Below are positions 16,449-23,711 of a stretch of 25,793 nt of DNA, piece after piece (positions within the stretch are counted from its first letter, which is position 1; every line of letters begins with the position of its first letter). Made by a program: the position numbers and the translations under genes. Source of the DNA: Bacillota bacterium (GTDB lineage: Bacteria > Bacillota > Clostridia > Lachnospirales > Lachnospiraceae). A model generated the notes under the pieces. That model was not told the DNA's origin. It saw nothing but the letters and a program-made list of their open reading frames with translations, and did not search any database. The stretch spans positions 1 through 25,793 of the forward strand of contig JAEYFP010000043.1 of the NCBI GenBank assembly GCA_023402845.1. Direction: 5' to 3'.

Positions 16449-16473
16449 ACGGTCTCCTCCTGCTCTCTTTTTC

Positions 16474-16638
16474 TTAATTTCGTATCGGGACCTCCTTCTC
16501 TTCAGACTCTTGATTCCACCTGTTTAATATAGCCCTTTTCATACAGTCCTGAAAGGGTTTCCTTCCATAAAAGATGTTTACTCGAAGTAGATTGTCATCC
16601 TTTTCTGTTTTGAGCTTTTTCACCTGTGCAACTGCCAT
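16474..16638 (-). CDS. Small basic protein upstream of the recombinase (54 aa)
   Basis: A 54-codon ORF, read MAVAQVKKLKTEKDDNLLRV and on to WNQESEEKEVPIRN, ends 25 bp before the recombinase ATG in the same direction. GGGCAGG stands about 10 bp before its ATG. The central part (LLRVNIFYGRKPFQDCMKRAIL) has the hydrophobic spacing of a small folded domain. It faintly recalls TnpW-type small proteins coded with serine recombinases on clostridial transposons, but that likeness is from memory and weak. A TTGACA promoter stands upstream. Its position suggests a helper or directionality factor for the recombinase; this is inference. Confidence 0.6.
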   Translation of the reverse strand: MAVAQVKKLKTEKDDNLLRVNIFYGRKPFQDCMKRAILNRWNQESEEKEVPIRN

Positions 16639-16684
16639 TATGATGCCTGCCCTTTTTTGTAAATACTATTATTTCGAATGATTC

Positions 16685-16712
16685 TTTATGCACGGAATTT
16701 ATATTCTGTCAA
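16685..16712 (-). promoter_or_regulatory. Promoter of the small-ORF/recombinase unit
   Basis: On the minus strand a perfect TTGACA (16707-16712) is followed after 16 bp by CATAAA (16685-16690, 4 of 6). It lies about 47 bp before the small ORF. It is divergent from the padR promoter, with the two -35 boxes about 31 bp apart. Confidence 0.5.
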
Positions 16713-16743
16713 ATCAGTTCCTTCTCATTTCCATTGAAATCGG

Positions 16744-16772
16744 TTGACATGTATTACGGTTACTGATATATT
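16744..16772 (+). promoter_or_regulatory. padR promoter
   Basis: A perfect -35 TTGACA (16744-16749), a 17-bp spacer and -10 TATATT (16767-16772) lie upstream of padR. The -10 sits between the arms of an inverted repeat, so a bound repressor would block RNA polymerase. Confidence 0.8.
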
Positions 16773-16791
16773 TATTACAGTAACCGTAATA
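16752..16791. promoter_or_regulatory. Probable PadR operator (14-bp inverted repeat)
   Basis: Perfect 14-bp arms, TATTACGGTTACTG (16752-16765) and its reverse complement (16778-16791), are separated by 12 bp that hold the -10 box of padR. Size and position fit autoregulation by the PadR-type repressor coded directly downstream. A direct test of binding is not available here. Confidence 0.75.
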
Positions 16792-16805
16792 TCGGAGGTA
16801 TTCAT

Positions 16806-17135
16806 TTGAGAGATAACGCAAAAGCCGGAGCACTGACAGAAGTGACTTTCTATATTTTATTGTCCTTATATGCTCCAAAGCACGGATATGCCATTATTAA
16901 ATTTGTCGAAGAAAAAACCTCCGGCCGGCTTTCTTTGGGGGCCGGTACGCTTTATGGCGCATTAAATACCTTGCTGGACAAAGGGTGGATTCATATGTAC
17001 TGCAATAATGAGGGACAAAAGAAAAAATATTTAATATCGGATGCAGGAAAGAAAATTGCAGAAAGAGAACTGCTGAGATTAAAGGAGCTTATGCAGATCG
17101 CTGCTGAAATTGTACACGAAGTAAATGCTTCATAA
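16806..17135 (+). CDS. PadR-family transcriptional regulator
   Basis: This 109-residue winged-helix repressor has the PadR plan: LTEVTFYILLSLYAPKHGYAI (recognised over about 10-30), the wing region LSLGAGTLYGALNTLLDKGWI (about 42-62), KKKYLISDAGKK and a short C-terminal dimerisation helix. Length is typical of the small PadR group (LmrR-like). The start is a TTG at 16806, supported by GGAGG 7 bp upstream and by conservation from about residue 8; no ATG or GTG fits. PadR proteins of this group usually sense small toxic molecules and control exporters, but no transporter follows directly. The gene has its own promoter and operator, and a broken acetyltransferase gene follows 75 bp later. Confidence 0.92.
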   Translation: MRDNAKAGALTEVTFYILLSLYAPKHGYAIIKFVEEKTSGRLSLGAGTLYGALNTLLDKGWIHMYCNNEGQKKKYLISDAGKKIAERELLRLKELMQIAAEIVHEVNAS

Positions 17136-17210
17136 AAATATAATTGATTTTCAGGAAAACCTGAAAAATAGAAAAGTGGTGGCTTAAAGCTGCCGGATTG
17201 GAATATTATT

Positions 17211-17649
17211 ATGATCAGAAAAATATGTAAAGAAGACCGTGAACGATATCTGCGCATGGCCTATGAATTTTATCATTCGAATGCCGTTGATCGCAGTCTT
17301 CCGGAGCCGAATTATGATACTACATGAAGAACTTATGCGTTCAGATACTTATGCTCGTGCATATATTCTGGAATATGAGAATCAGCCCGTTGGATATGCG
17401 CTATTGGCCCGCAGTTTTTCTCAAGAAGCAAACGGCCCTGTTATATGGATTGAAGAATTATATATCAAACCTCCTTATCGCGGTTACGGATTGGGAAGAG
17501 AATTTTTTAATTTTTTACGCAATGGCGGTGCCGGACAGTATGAGCGCTTGCGCCTTGAGGTGGCACCCGATAATCAAAGAGCTATCTCACTATATAATGA
17601 AATGGGCTTCAAGTCATTGTCCTATCAGCAGATGATATTGGATGTCTAA
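17211..17649 (+). pseudogene. GNAT-family N-acetyltransferase, frameshifted
   Basis: The gene begins at ATG 17211 (MIRKICKEDRERYLRMAYEF, then YHSNAVDRSLPEPNYDTT) and meets TGA at 17325-17327. The rest, in the next frame, continues EELMRSDTYARAYILEYENQPVGYALL and carries the acetyl-CoA-binding motif with PPYRGYGLGREFFNFL, LEVAPDNQRAISLYNEMGFKS and a C-terminal strand. The two parts join into one normal-length GNAT of about 145 residues if two bases are restored near 17325, within ACTACATGAAGAA. So one indel separates it from an intact gene. It may be a true pseudogene or a sequencing error. Its 3' end overlaps the convergent EamA gene by 41 bp. The substrate is unknown. Confidence 0.8.
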
Positions 17650-18520
17650 GCTCTGAAACCAATAATCCGGCTAACGTTAAGATGATGCCAAGCCCCGCAA
17701 TACCGGTGATTGTTTCATGAAGAACAATCACAGAAGTAATGGCAGTTATGACCGGAACAATATAAATATATACGCTTGTTTTTACTGCGCCCAATAACTT
17801 AACCGCAGAATTCCATGTTACAAAGCACAGAGCAGATGCCCCCACTCCCAAAAACAGGATATTAAACAGATTGATTGGCTGCATTAATTGATTAACATCC
17901 GGTTCAAAACCAAATATAAATAATTCAGGTATCATAAACACCAGTCCGTAAAAGAAAATTCGCCTGGTTGACTGGATGCCGTTGTAATGAAATGTGCTGA
18001 TTTTCTTTGTCAGGACAGAATAAACGGCCCATACTACAGCAGCTAAGACAGCCAATAGGTCTCCCAAAGGATTCCATTTGAAATTACTGCTTCCGTTAAA
18101 GCTTATAAAGAAAATTCCGGCAACAGCAACCAAAAAGCCTATAAAAAATTGCAGTCTTAATTTCTCACCATCTAAGAACAGGTTCGCAAAGATGGCTGTA
18201 AAAAATGGGGCTATTGAAATTATAACTCCTACATTGGAGGCAAAGGTATACGTTAGTGCAATATTTTCCAGCAGATAGTAAAGCGTGACTCCGCATAAAC
18301 CGGCTGAAGCAAAATATAGCTCTTGTTTTTTTTCCTTAATTTTGAATCTATGCGGATATGCAGCAAACAATATAATAAAACCAATCGTAAATCTTAAAAA
18401 CAGTATTTCAATTGGCGAAAAACCTTTTAAAAGAATCTTAGTCGAAATAAATGTTGTACCCCAAATAATAATTGTTATAAACGCAAATAAATGTCCCTGA
18501 AGCTCTTCTTTTCTGTCCAT
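17609..18520 (-). CDS. EamA/DMT-superfamily transporter
   Basis: This 303-residue membrane protein has about ten transmembrane helices in two repeated EamA halves, each opening with the family pattern: FAFITIIIWGTTFISTKILL (about 12-31) and NPLGDLLAVLAAVVWAVYSVL (about 150-170). Members usually export amino acids, metabolites or drugs; the substrate cannot be told. AAGGGG precedes the ATG. It follows the AraC-type gene by 23 bp in the same direction, so the two are probably one operon with the regulator controlling the exporter. Its 3' end overlaps the end of the broken GNAT gene on the other strand by 41 bp. Confidence 0.9.
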   Translation of the reverse strand: MDRKEELQGHLFAFITIIIWGTTFISTKILLKGFSPIEILFLRFTIGFIILFAAYPHRFKIKEKKQELYFASAGLCGVTLYYLLENIALTYTFASNVGVIISIAPFFTAIFANLFLDGEKLRLQFFIGFLVAVAGIFFISFNGSSNFKWNPLGDLLAVLAAVVWAVYSVLTKKISTFHYNGIQSTRRIFFYGLVFMIPELFIFGFEPDVNQLMQPINLFNILFLGVGASALCFVTWNSAVKLLGAVKTSVYIYIVPVITAITSVIVLHETITGIAGLGIILTLAGLLVSELRHPISSADRTMT

Positions 18521-18543
18521 GCAAACCCCTTCTATCCTAAAAT

Positions 18544-19368
18544 TCAGCTGTTTGTATTTTTAAAAATATTCTTGTATTGCCTTGGTGTCAATCCGATAAA
18601 TTTTTTGAAGAAATTAGAAAAATGGCTCTGATCGGCAAAACCCGTCTGCATTGCCACATCAATTGGCAGCATGCCCTGTTCCAGCATCCTCTTTGCTTTT
18701 TCAATCCGTATTGCTTCCATGTAGCTATAAGGAGAAATTCCTTTTTGCTTAGTGAAAGAACGGAGAAGATAATATTTGCTTAATCCAGTCAGCTTGCAAA
18801 GATCATTCAGCGTGATGTTGTCCATATAATGTTTTTCCAAAAACTCGCAGATTGCCCTTGCTTCCATACTTTGCTCTGTATTTTGTGATAATACTTCTTG
18901 TTCGGTATATTCTTCAATCAACTGCTCCAACAGAAAAACATAAATTTCTTCTTTTCTAAAATCTCGTTCTTCCTCCATCATGATTTGATGTAATTCCCGA
19001 AGAACAGGAACCAGTTCACTATGAAAAACGACTTGCTGCGTAAAATAAGGCAGATATGCCCGACCTGTTATTTCAAGCATTGCCCTATCCATTATTTCCG
19101 GCTGGATATTAATACAACGATAATCCAGTGTTTTTCCGTCGATTTGTTCACAAGCATGATTGTCATGCGGGTTAAACAATAATAAGTCACCTGGCTCTAT
19201 GGTATACTCCCGATTTTTGCAGGTTAAAAGCCTCCTGCCTTGTTCAATAAAGCCAATCACATAATACTCGTGAAAATGATTGGGAAATTTCTGCATAATC
19301 CCCTGAAAATGATAGGCTTCCACCTTCAGATCCGGATCATACTTAACAGTTCTGATCTCCTGCTTCAT
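18544..19368 (-). CDS. AraC-family transcriptional regulator
   Basis: This 274-residue regulator has an N-terminal cupin-type ligand domain (about 20-95; FPNHFHEYYVIGFIEQG, then YTIEPGDLLLFNPHDNHAC) and a C-terminal double helix-turn-helix (about 170-268). The latter is seen in ITLNDLCKLTGLSKYYLLRSF and the highly conserved IDVAMQTGFADQSHFSNFFKKFIGLTPRQYK, quoted here in overlapping parts: MQTGFADQSHFSNFFKKF and GLTPRQY. GAGGA precedes the ATG. It lies 23 bp before the EamA transporter gene, a common pairing in which the regulator senses the exported compound. The ligand is unknown. Confidence 0.92.
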   Translation of the reverse strand: MKQEIRTVKYDPDLKVEAYHFQGIMQKFPNHFHEYYVIGFIEQGRRLLTCKNREYTIEPGDLLLFNPHDNHACEQIDGKTLDYRCINIQPEIMDRAMLEITGRAYLPYFTQQVVFHSELVPVLRELHQIMMEEERDFRKEEIYVFLLEQLIEEYTEQEVLSQNTEQSMEARAICEFLEKHYMDNITLNDLCKLTGLSKYYLLRSFTKQKGISPYSYMEAIRIEKAKRMLEQGMLPIDVAMQTGFADQSHFSNFFKKFIGLTPRQYKNIFKNTNS

Positions 19369-19453
19369 AATCTGTCCTCTCTGATATTTATTTCATGCAT
19401 AAATATACCATAGATGACAATAGTTTTCTTGTATGATGTTGCTATTATTCTTT

Positions 19454-20374
19454 TTACTCTTCCGTATAAATAGAATCATTTAAGCTGACTACTTTATTCC
19501 GTCCGGTCTTTTTTGCATGGTACATTGCGCTGTCAGCGTCTCTCTGAATGTCTGCAACCGACTTATCATGTTCATTGCTTGAAACTGCACCAATGCTGAC
19601 AGTGATTTTAATGATGTTCTCTAAAGTTGTAATATTCAGCTGCTCAATTTTTTTACGAAGTTTTTCAGCAAGGGCAATTGCACCTCTGTGGTCTGTTTCG
19701 GGCAGAAAAACCGAAAATTCTTCTCCTCCTACCCGGCCAATCAAATCGCTCTCTCTGCAGGCTTCTTTTATGCATTTGGCAACAAGTGTAAGAACACGAT
19801 CTCCCGCACTGTGACCGTATGTATCATTAATTTTCTTAAAGTGATCCAAATCCAAAAACAGGACGGAAAAAGGCGCTTGTGTACGCTTTGCCAACAAAAA
19901 TATCTTTTCTGCCGATTCATAATAGGCACGCGCATTTAAAACATCCGTCAAAGCATCATACCTGGACAAGTAACAAAGCTGTCGATTTGTTTCCTCCAGC
20001 TTTTTTTCCAGTTCTTTTGTTTTCGTAATATCTGTTAATGCGACCATCTCTGCAATAGCATATCCGGTATGATCCCTCAGCGGACGAACAGAAACAAAGA
20101 AGGTCTTGTCCCCGATAACCACTTCATGATCCGGAACCTCCAGGTTCGCATCAAAAGCAACAAAATCACGTATAATATTTTCTCCGCTTGCCTTGCTCAT
20201 CTCTTCAATTTTTCTACCGACAAGCCCTTCGCTGCGAAGGCTGCTGATTGACGCAAGTGCCTGATTTAAAACAATATGTTCACCGCCGCGGCCTACCAGC
20301 ACCATGGCAACCGGCATTGATTCAAACAGCTCTTCAATCGAAATAGGTGTACCCATTATTACAAGTTCCTTCAT
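19454..20374 (-). CDS. PAS-GGDEF diguanylate cyclase (second of tandem pair)
   Basis: This protein should make cyclic di-GMP from two GTP. An N-terminal PAS-like domain (about 10-118, ending EMVALTDITKTK) joins through a short coiled coil (118-135) to a GGDEF domain (about 140-296). The active-site loop is GGEEF (216-220), and an inhibitory-site RESD (207-210) stands at the expected distance, suggesting product inhibition. FLDLDHFKKINDTYGHSAGD holds the metal and substrate residues. It has no membrane helix, so the signal is cytoplasmic. The 306-residue protein is collinear with its upstream neighbour. Its ATG overlaps that gene's stop as ATGA, so translation is coupled; AAAGGATGG precedes the start. 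Confidence 0.93.
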   Translation of the reverse strand: MKELVIMGTPISIEELFESMPVAMVLVGRGGEHIVLNQALASISSLRSEGLVGRKIEEMSKASGENIIRDFVAFDANLEVPDHEVVIGDKTFFVSVRPLRDHTGYAIAEMVALTDITKTKELEKKLEETNRQLCYLSRYDALTDVLNARAYYESAEKIFLLAKRTQAPFSVLFLDLDHFKKINDTYGHSAGDRVLTLVAKCIKEACRESDLIGRVGGEEFSVFLPETDHRGAIALAEKLRKKIEQLNITTLENIIKITVSIGAVSSNEHDKSVADIQRDADSAMYHAKKTGRNKVVSLNDSIYTEE

Positions 20375-21261
20375 AATGTACCATCCTTTCTGCCCTTTTT
20401 GACGGCATACATAGCTATATCGGCTTCATTTTGAACATTATACAACGACTTACCTCGGTCATCCCCATAACCAATACCAATACTTGCAGAAATATTGATT
20501 TCCTCTTCATCGACGTTTACTACAATACTTTCGATAGATTCTGTTATCCTTTCTGAAAGCTTGATTGTTTCGGCTCGATCTGCATCATAAGCAAAAACAG
20601 AAAATTCATCTCCTCCAAGTCTCCCGACCAAATCAGCCTTCCTGCACACATGTACAATGCTCCCGGCTACTTTTTTTAAAACTTCATCGCCGATTTGATG
20701 TCCATAGGTATCGTTTATATGTTTAAAGTGATTCAGATCAATAAAAATCACAGAAAAGGGGATCTTTTCACTCCTTGCAATTTCCATTAATTGATCTGCT
20801 TTCTCATAATAAGTACGGGCATTTAAAACTCCTATCAGATAATCATGATTTGCATAATGTTCCAATTTCCGATTAGCTTCTATAAGTTCTTGTTCGGCCA
20901 ATTTATTTTTTGTAATATCAGTTAATGCAACCATCTCGGCTATTACAGCGCCCAATTGGTCTTTTAATGGCTTAACCGATACGTGATAAGTCTTTTGGCC
21001 CAGTATCAGCTCATGATCCGGTATGCTCTCATTATGATCAAATGCAGTAAAATCCCGATTTGAATTTTCCAAGCTTTGAACACTTACAATACTTGTCTTT
21101 TTTCCAATTAAATCTTTAACCTCAAAACCTCCCATAGATGCGAGGGCTTGATTTAATGTAATATACCTTCCATCTCTGGACACCAGTCCCAATGCTACCG
21201 GCATAGCCTCAAATAACTCATTTAGGGAAATAGGCAAATCAATAAGAGTTTTATCTTCCAT
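20371..21261 (-). CDS. PAS-GGDEF diguanylate cyclase (first of tandem pair)
   Basis: This 296-residue protein has the same plan as the next gene: a PAS-like N-terminal domain (about 10-118), a linker helix and a GGDEF domain (about 140-292). The catalytic motif is GGDEF (216-220), with inhibitory-site RKAD at 207-210 and FIDLNHFKHINDTYGHQIGD for metal and GTP. Alignment with the second copy needs no gap over the first 220 residues, a sign of gene duplication. The ATG at 21261 is preferred over 21303 because AGGAGGG precedes it and it aligns with the start of the paralogue. A strong promoter and a hairpin with a U-run lie upstream. It may be cytoplasmic, sensing an unknown small ligand or redox state through PAS. 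Confidence 0.94.
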   Translation of the reverse strand: MEDKTLIDLPISLNELFEAMPVALGLVSRDGRYITLNQALASMGGFEVKDLIGKKTSIVSVQSLENSNRDFTAFDHNESIPDHELILGQKTYHVSVKPLKDQLGAVIAEMVALTDITKNKLAEQELIEANRKLEHYANHDYLIGVLNARTYYEKADQLMEIARSEKIPFSVIFIDLNHFKHINDTYGHQIGDEVLKKVAGSIVHVCRKADLVGRLGGDEFSVFAYDADRAETIKLSERITESIESIVVNVDEEEINISASIGIGYGDDRGKSLYNVQNEADIAMYAVKKGRKDGTL

Positions 21262-21290
21262 GATGCTTCCCTCCTTAGTAAAATATAATG

Positions 21291-21334
21291 AAAAAAATGG
21301 CATATCAGATAGCTGTTTTTACTATCCGATATGC
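21291..21334 (-). promoter_or_regulatory. Attenuator-like hairpin in the leader of the cyclase operon
   Basis: In the minus-strand transcript, arms at 21322-21334 and 21300-21312 form a 13-bp stem (one G-U pair) with a 9-nt loop. Seven U follow at 21291-21297. It lies between the promoter and the first cyclase ATG, so it could end or pause transcription early. The stem is AU-rich, so its strength is uncertain. Confidence 0.55.
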
Positions 21335-21348
21335 TATTGATTATACTA

Positions 21349-21377
21349 ATTATATCAATATTCTAAAGGCCTGTCCA
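21349..21377 (-). promoter_or_regulatory. Promoter of the diguanylate cyclase operon
   Basis: On the minus strand TGGACA (21372-21377) and a perfect TATAAT (21349-21354) are separated by 17 bp. Transcription should begin near 21342, about 80 nt before the ATG. Between this promoter and the terminator at 21546, bases 21378-21545 hold no gene or element that I can recognise. Confidence 0.75.
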
Positions 21378-21545
21378 TGAAACTTATGCCGGAATTTGCA
21401 GAGAAATTCACAGAGTAATTGTAAAATTAGTTACAGGAAATTTGATTCCTCACAAACTTCCTCTTCCCCCATATGCACCAGTGCGGAGGACTTCCATAAA
21501 CAATGCTATAGTCAGGGCACAGAGCACCTGGGATGTGACAAATTT

Positions 21546-21586
21546 AAACAAAGGCTGCGGCATTAATTCTGCCGCAGCCTTTGTTT
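21546..21586 (-). terminator. Terminator of the chemoreceptor gene (possibly two-way)
   Basis: A perfect 17-bp stem (21546-21562 and 21570-21586, core AAAGGCTGCGGCA) with a 7-nt loop lies about 40 bp after the chemoreceptor stop. AAA/TTT ends on both sides would allow termination in both directions. Confidence 0.9.
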
Positions 21587-21627
21587 GGTTTCTGTCAAAT
21601 TTTCTTTGCCGTCTTAAAAAGCAATAT

Positions 21628-23412
21628 TTATAAATTAAATTTTAATACCATTTCCAGCAATGTTTTGGAATATTGCTCGGATTTATTTGCCTCCTCAAGC
21701 AGCTCATTTGCTTTTTTGGTGACAATTTCAATACTGCTTGCAATGTTCCCTGCTCCGTTGGTGCCGTCGGCGGTCGCCTCTGCAATTTCACTCATTCCCG
21801 TTGTCATACTTTGAATAATTTCATTGAGCCGTTCCGTTCTTGTATGAAATTCTTCAAAAACCTGTTCCAGGTACCCTGCATCCTTGGCATAATCCTCAGA
21901 AGCATGCATCATCAGATCGTAGTCCTTCTTCACATTTTCTGCCATATACTGTACCAAATGGCGGGAATTAAGATATAATGCATCCACGGAGGCGGTTACT
22001 GATTGAATCATTGTCTGAATCTGTCCCACCGCCGCCTGTGAATTGTCTGCCAATGTTCTGATTTCATCCGCAATAACAGCAAAGCCTCTTCCTGCCTCTC
22101 CTGCACGGGAAGCTTCTATAGATGCATTGAGCGCAAGCATATTCGTCTGACTGGTGATTTCAATAATCGTATCTGCCAGCTTTCCGATCTGCTCCACCGC
22201 TTTGGCATCTTCTTTTGCCTGATTCAGTCCCTCATGTGCTTTTGTCAGGAATGCAGCACCTTTTTCCACTGCTTCCTGCAAATCACCCTGCAGCGTCTGT
22301 GCCCGTTTGCGGATCTCAGAAACCGCTCCTGTCGCATCCTTTGCATTTTGTGCAAAGCTGTCTGTTTCAGCCGAGACATCCAAAGCCCGATTCTTTGTAT
22401 CCTCCGATACGGCAGTCGTTTCTTCCATTCCGGCCACAATCTCCTGTGTGGCCGAAGAGATTTCTTCCACCTCATCATTTAATGCACCCATATCGGCCTT
22501 TACTGTTTTTGCAACCTGTTCCACATGTCCGGATTCCTGACGTACTCCTTCAATAAATTCCCTTACCTGACCGGACATTTCATTTAATGTTTTTGCAAGC
22601 AGACCGATTTCGTCTTTGGAATGGAGTTCAATCTCCTTCATGCTGATTTTTCCGCTTTCATCTTTCTCAAATCCCTTGGCCAAAAGAACAATCGGACGGC
22701 TGAGTGCTTTGCTGAACCAAAAAGAAAATATCGCATTGGCAAGCAGTGATATCAACAAAAATACAGTCATTGCCAATAAATTTTCCTGAAAATCACGCTG
22801 CAGTTCAGCCTCTTTCTCTGCCACGTCGGTATTGATATCATCAATATAATTTCCGGTGCTGATCACCCAGTTCCATTGGTTAAAAAGCTCCGAGTAGGCT
22901 CGCTTGGGACTGGCATTATTCGTATCAGTTTCCTCGGGCTTCACCCACATAAAGTCAGTATAGCCGTCACGCTCTCCATCCTTTGCAGCTTTCATGATCT
23001 CTTGAATCAGATACACCCCATTTGCATCCTGCACCTGCAAGCGATTGCTTCCCTCATCCTCCGGCTGGATTGGATGAGCGATTAAGGTACCGTCAACATC
23101 ATCAATCCAAAAATAACCGTCACCATGATAACGCAATGCCTTCAAGGCATCAATTGCCATAGCCTTGGCTTCTTCCTCTGTCATTTTGCCGGTCTGACTG
23201 GCATCATAATAAAAATTTACAACATTAAGTGCTGTCTCAACTTCATATTTTATTGTTGCGTCATACTCCTGCGTCAGCGTTGTCTTTAATGCCGCGGCCT
23301 GCTGTCTGTTCATTTCCATCATGTGATAGGATGAATATCCGCCCACCAGCAGCAAAAAAAATGTCGACGTACTAAGTACAAATGTTAAAATCTTATGACT
23401 AATTTTGCGCAT
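21628..23412 (-). CDS. Methyl-accepting chemotaxis protein with Cache sensor domain
   Basis: This 594-residue transmembrane chemoreceptor has a first membrane helix (about 8-27) and an extracellular sCache_2-like domain (about 35-195; YHGDGYFWIDDVDGTLIAHP, then DANGVYLIQEIMKAAK and WVISTGNYIDD). A second membrane helix (212-233) and a HAMP domain (234-286) follow, and then a long cytoplasmic coiled coil with the signalling tip IIEITSQTNMLALNASIEA and GRGFAVIADEIRTLAD (about 415-456). sCache_2 domains often bind small carboxylates, but the ligand is unknown. GGAGG precedes the ATG. It has its own promoter with a leader of about 147 nt and its own terminator, so it is a single-gene unit. CheR (158-934) could methylate its glutamates. 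Confidence 0.95.
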   Translation of the reverse strand: MRKISHKILTFVLSTSTFFLLLVGGYSSYHMMEMNRQQAAALKTTLTQEYDATIKYEVETALNVVNFYYDASQTGKMTEEEAKAMAIDALKALRYHGDGYFWIDDVDGTLIAHPIQPEDEGSNRLQVQDANGVYLIQEIMKAAKDGERDGYTDFMWVKPEETDTNNASPKRAYSELFNQWNWVISTGNYIDDINTDVAEKEAELQRDFQENLLAMTVFLLISLLANAIFSFWFSKALSRPIVLLAKGFEKDESGKISMKEIELHSKDEIGLLAKTLNEMSGQVREFIEGVRQESGHVEQVAKTVKADMGALNDEVEEISSATQEIVAGMEETTAVSEDTKNRALDVSAETDSFAQNAKDATGAVSEIRKRAQTLQGDLQEAVEKGAAFLTKAHEGLNQAKEDAKAVEQIGKLADTIIEITSQTNMLALNASIEASRAGEAGRGFAVIADEIRTLADNSQAAVGQIQTMIQSVTASVDALYLNSRHLVQYMAENVKKDYDLMMHASEDYAKDAGYLEQVFEEFHTRTERLNEIIQSMTTGMSEIAEATADGTNGAGNIASSIEIVTKKANELLEEANKSEQYSKTLLEMVLKFNL

Positions 23413-23448
23413 ATATTCCTCCAGTTTTATGTTTTATAAGAATTTAAC

Positions 23449-23557
23449 ATTCAATCGCCACAGCTCAGTAATCGCCTCCCATCCGAATTCGGTTCCCACC
23501 CTGCATCTACTGTAATTTGGGACTATCCTCCCTTTTCTCGCTGTAAACTAATTGAAT
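23449..23557 (-). ncRNA. Structured leader RNA of the chemoreceptor gene (riboswitch-like candidate)
   Basis: In the minus-strand transcript, nested helices can form. P1 is ATTCAAT with ATTGAAT (23551-23557/23449-23455). P2 is ACAGC with GCTGT (23540-23544/23460-23464). P3 is a GGGA/TCCC hairpin (23529-23532/23519-23522). P4 is CAGTA with TACTG (23508-23512/23466-23470), capped by CCGAATTCGG (23483-23492) across a G-rich internal loop. The arms are in order without crossing, giving a three-way junction near the transcript start. I compared it from memory with cyclic di-GMP-I/II, THF, TPP, fluoride and guanidine classes and found no match. Helices of this size can arise by chance, so this remains a candidate. 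Confidence 0.35.
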
Positions 23558-23565
23558 CCTATAGC

Positions 23566-23594
23566 ATTATAGGGTAAAAAAAATAAAATTGCAA
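23566..23594 (-). promoter_or_regulatory. Promoter of the chemoreceptor gene
   Basis: On the minus strand TTGCAA (23589-23594), a 17-bp T-rich spacer and a perfect TATAAT (23566-23571) form a good SigA-type promoter. The start would be near 23559. No SigD-type (TAAA/GCCGATAA) promoter was seen, although chemotaxis genes often have one. Confidence 0.75.
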
Positions 23595-23654
23595 TCGAGA
23601 GTGTGTAAAATCAATTGTACTATTAGCGGTTTAAAGCATATCACAGGCAAATAC

Positions 23655-23690
23655 TTTAATATAATAAACCGCCTCCCACCGGGGAGACGG
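23655..23690 (-). terminator. Terminator of the response regulator gene
   Basis: On the minus strand a 9-bp stem, CCGTCTCCC with GGGAGGCGG (one T-G pair; 23682-23690 and 23669-23677), and a 4-nt loop are followed by TTTATTATATT. It lies about 20 bp after the stop codon at 23712. Confidence 0.8.
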
Positions 23691-23711
23691 AATAAACCTC
23701 ATCATAGCTTG

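Noticed and set aside
21442..21633. 63-codon plus-strand ORF between the cyclase operon and the chemoreceptor gene
   Set aside because: It runs through the terminator hairpin, lacks a ribosome binding site and resembles nothing known.
23449..23557. Known cyclic di-GMP-I riboswitch before the chemoreceptor gene
   Set aside because: The GGGCAAACC and GGGACGCAAAGCC-type core segments and GAAA tetraloop of that class are absent.
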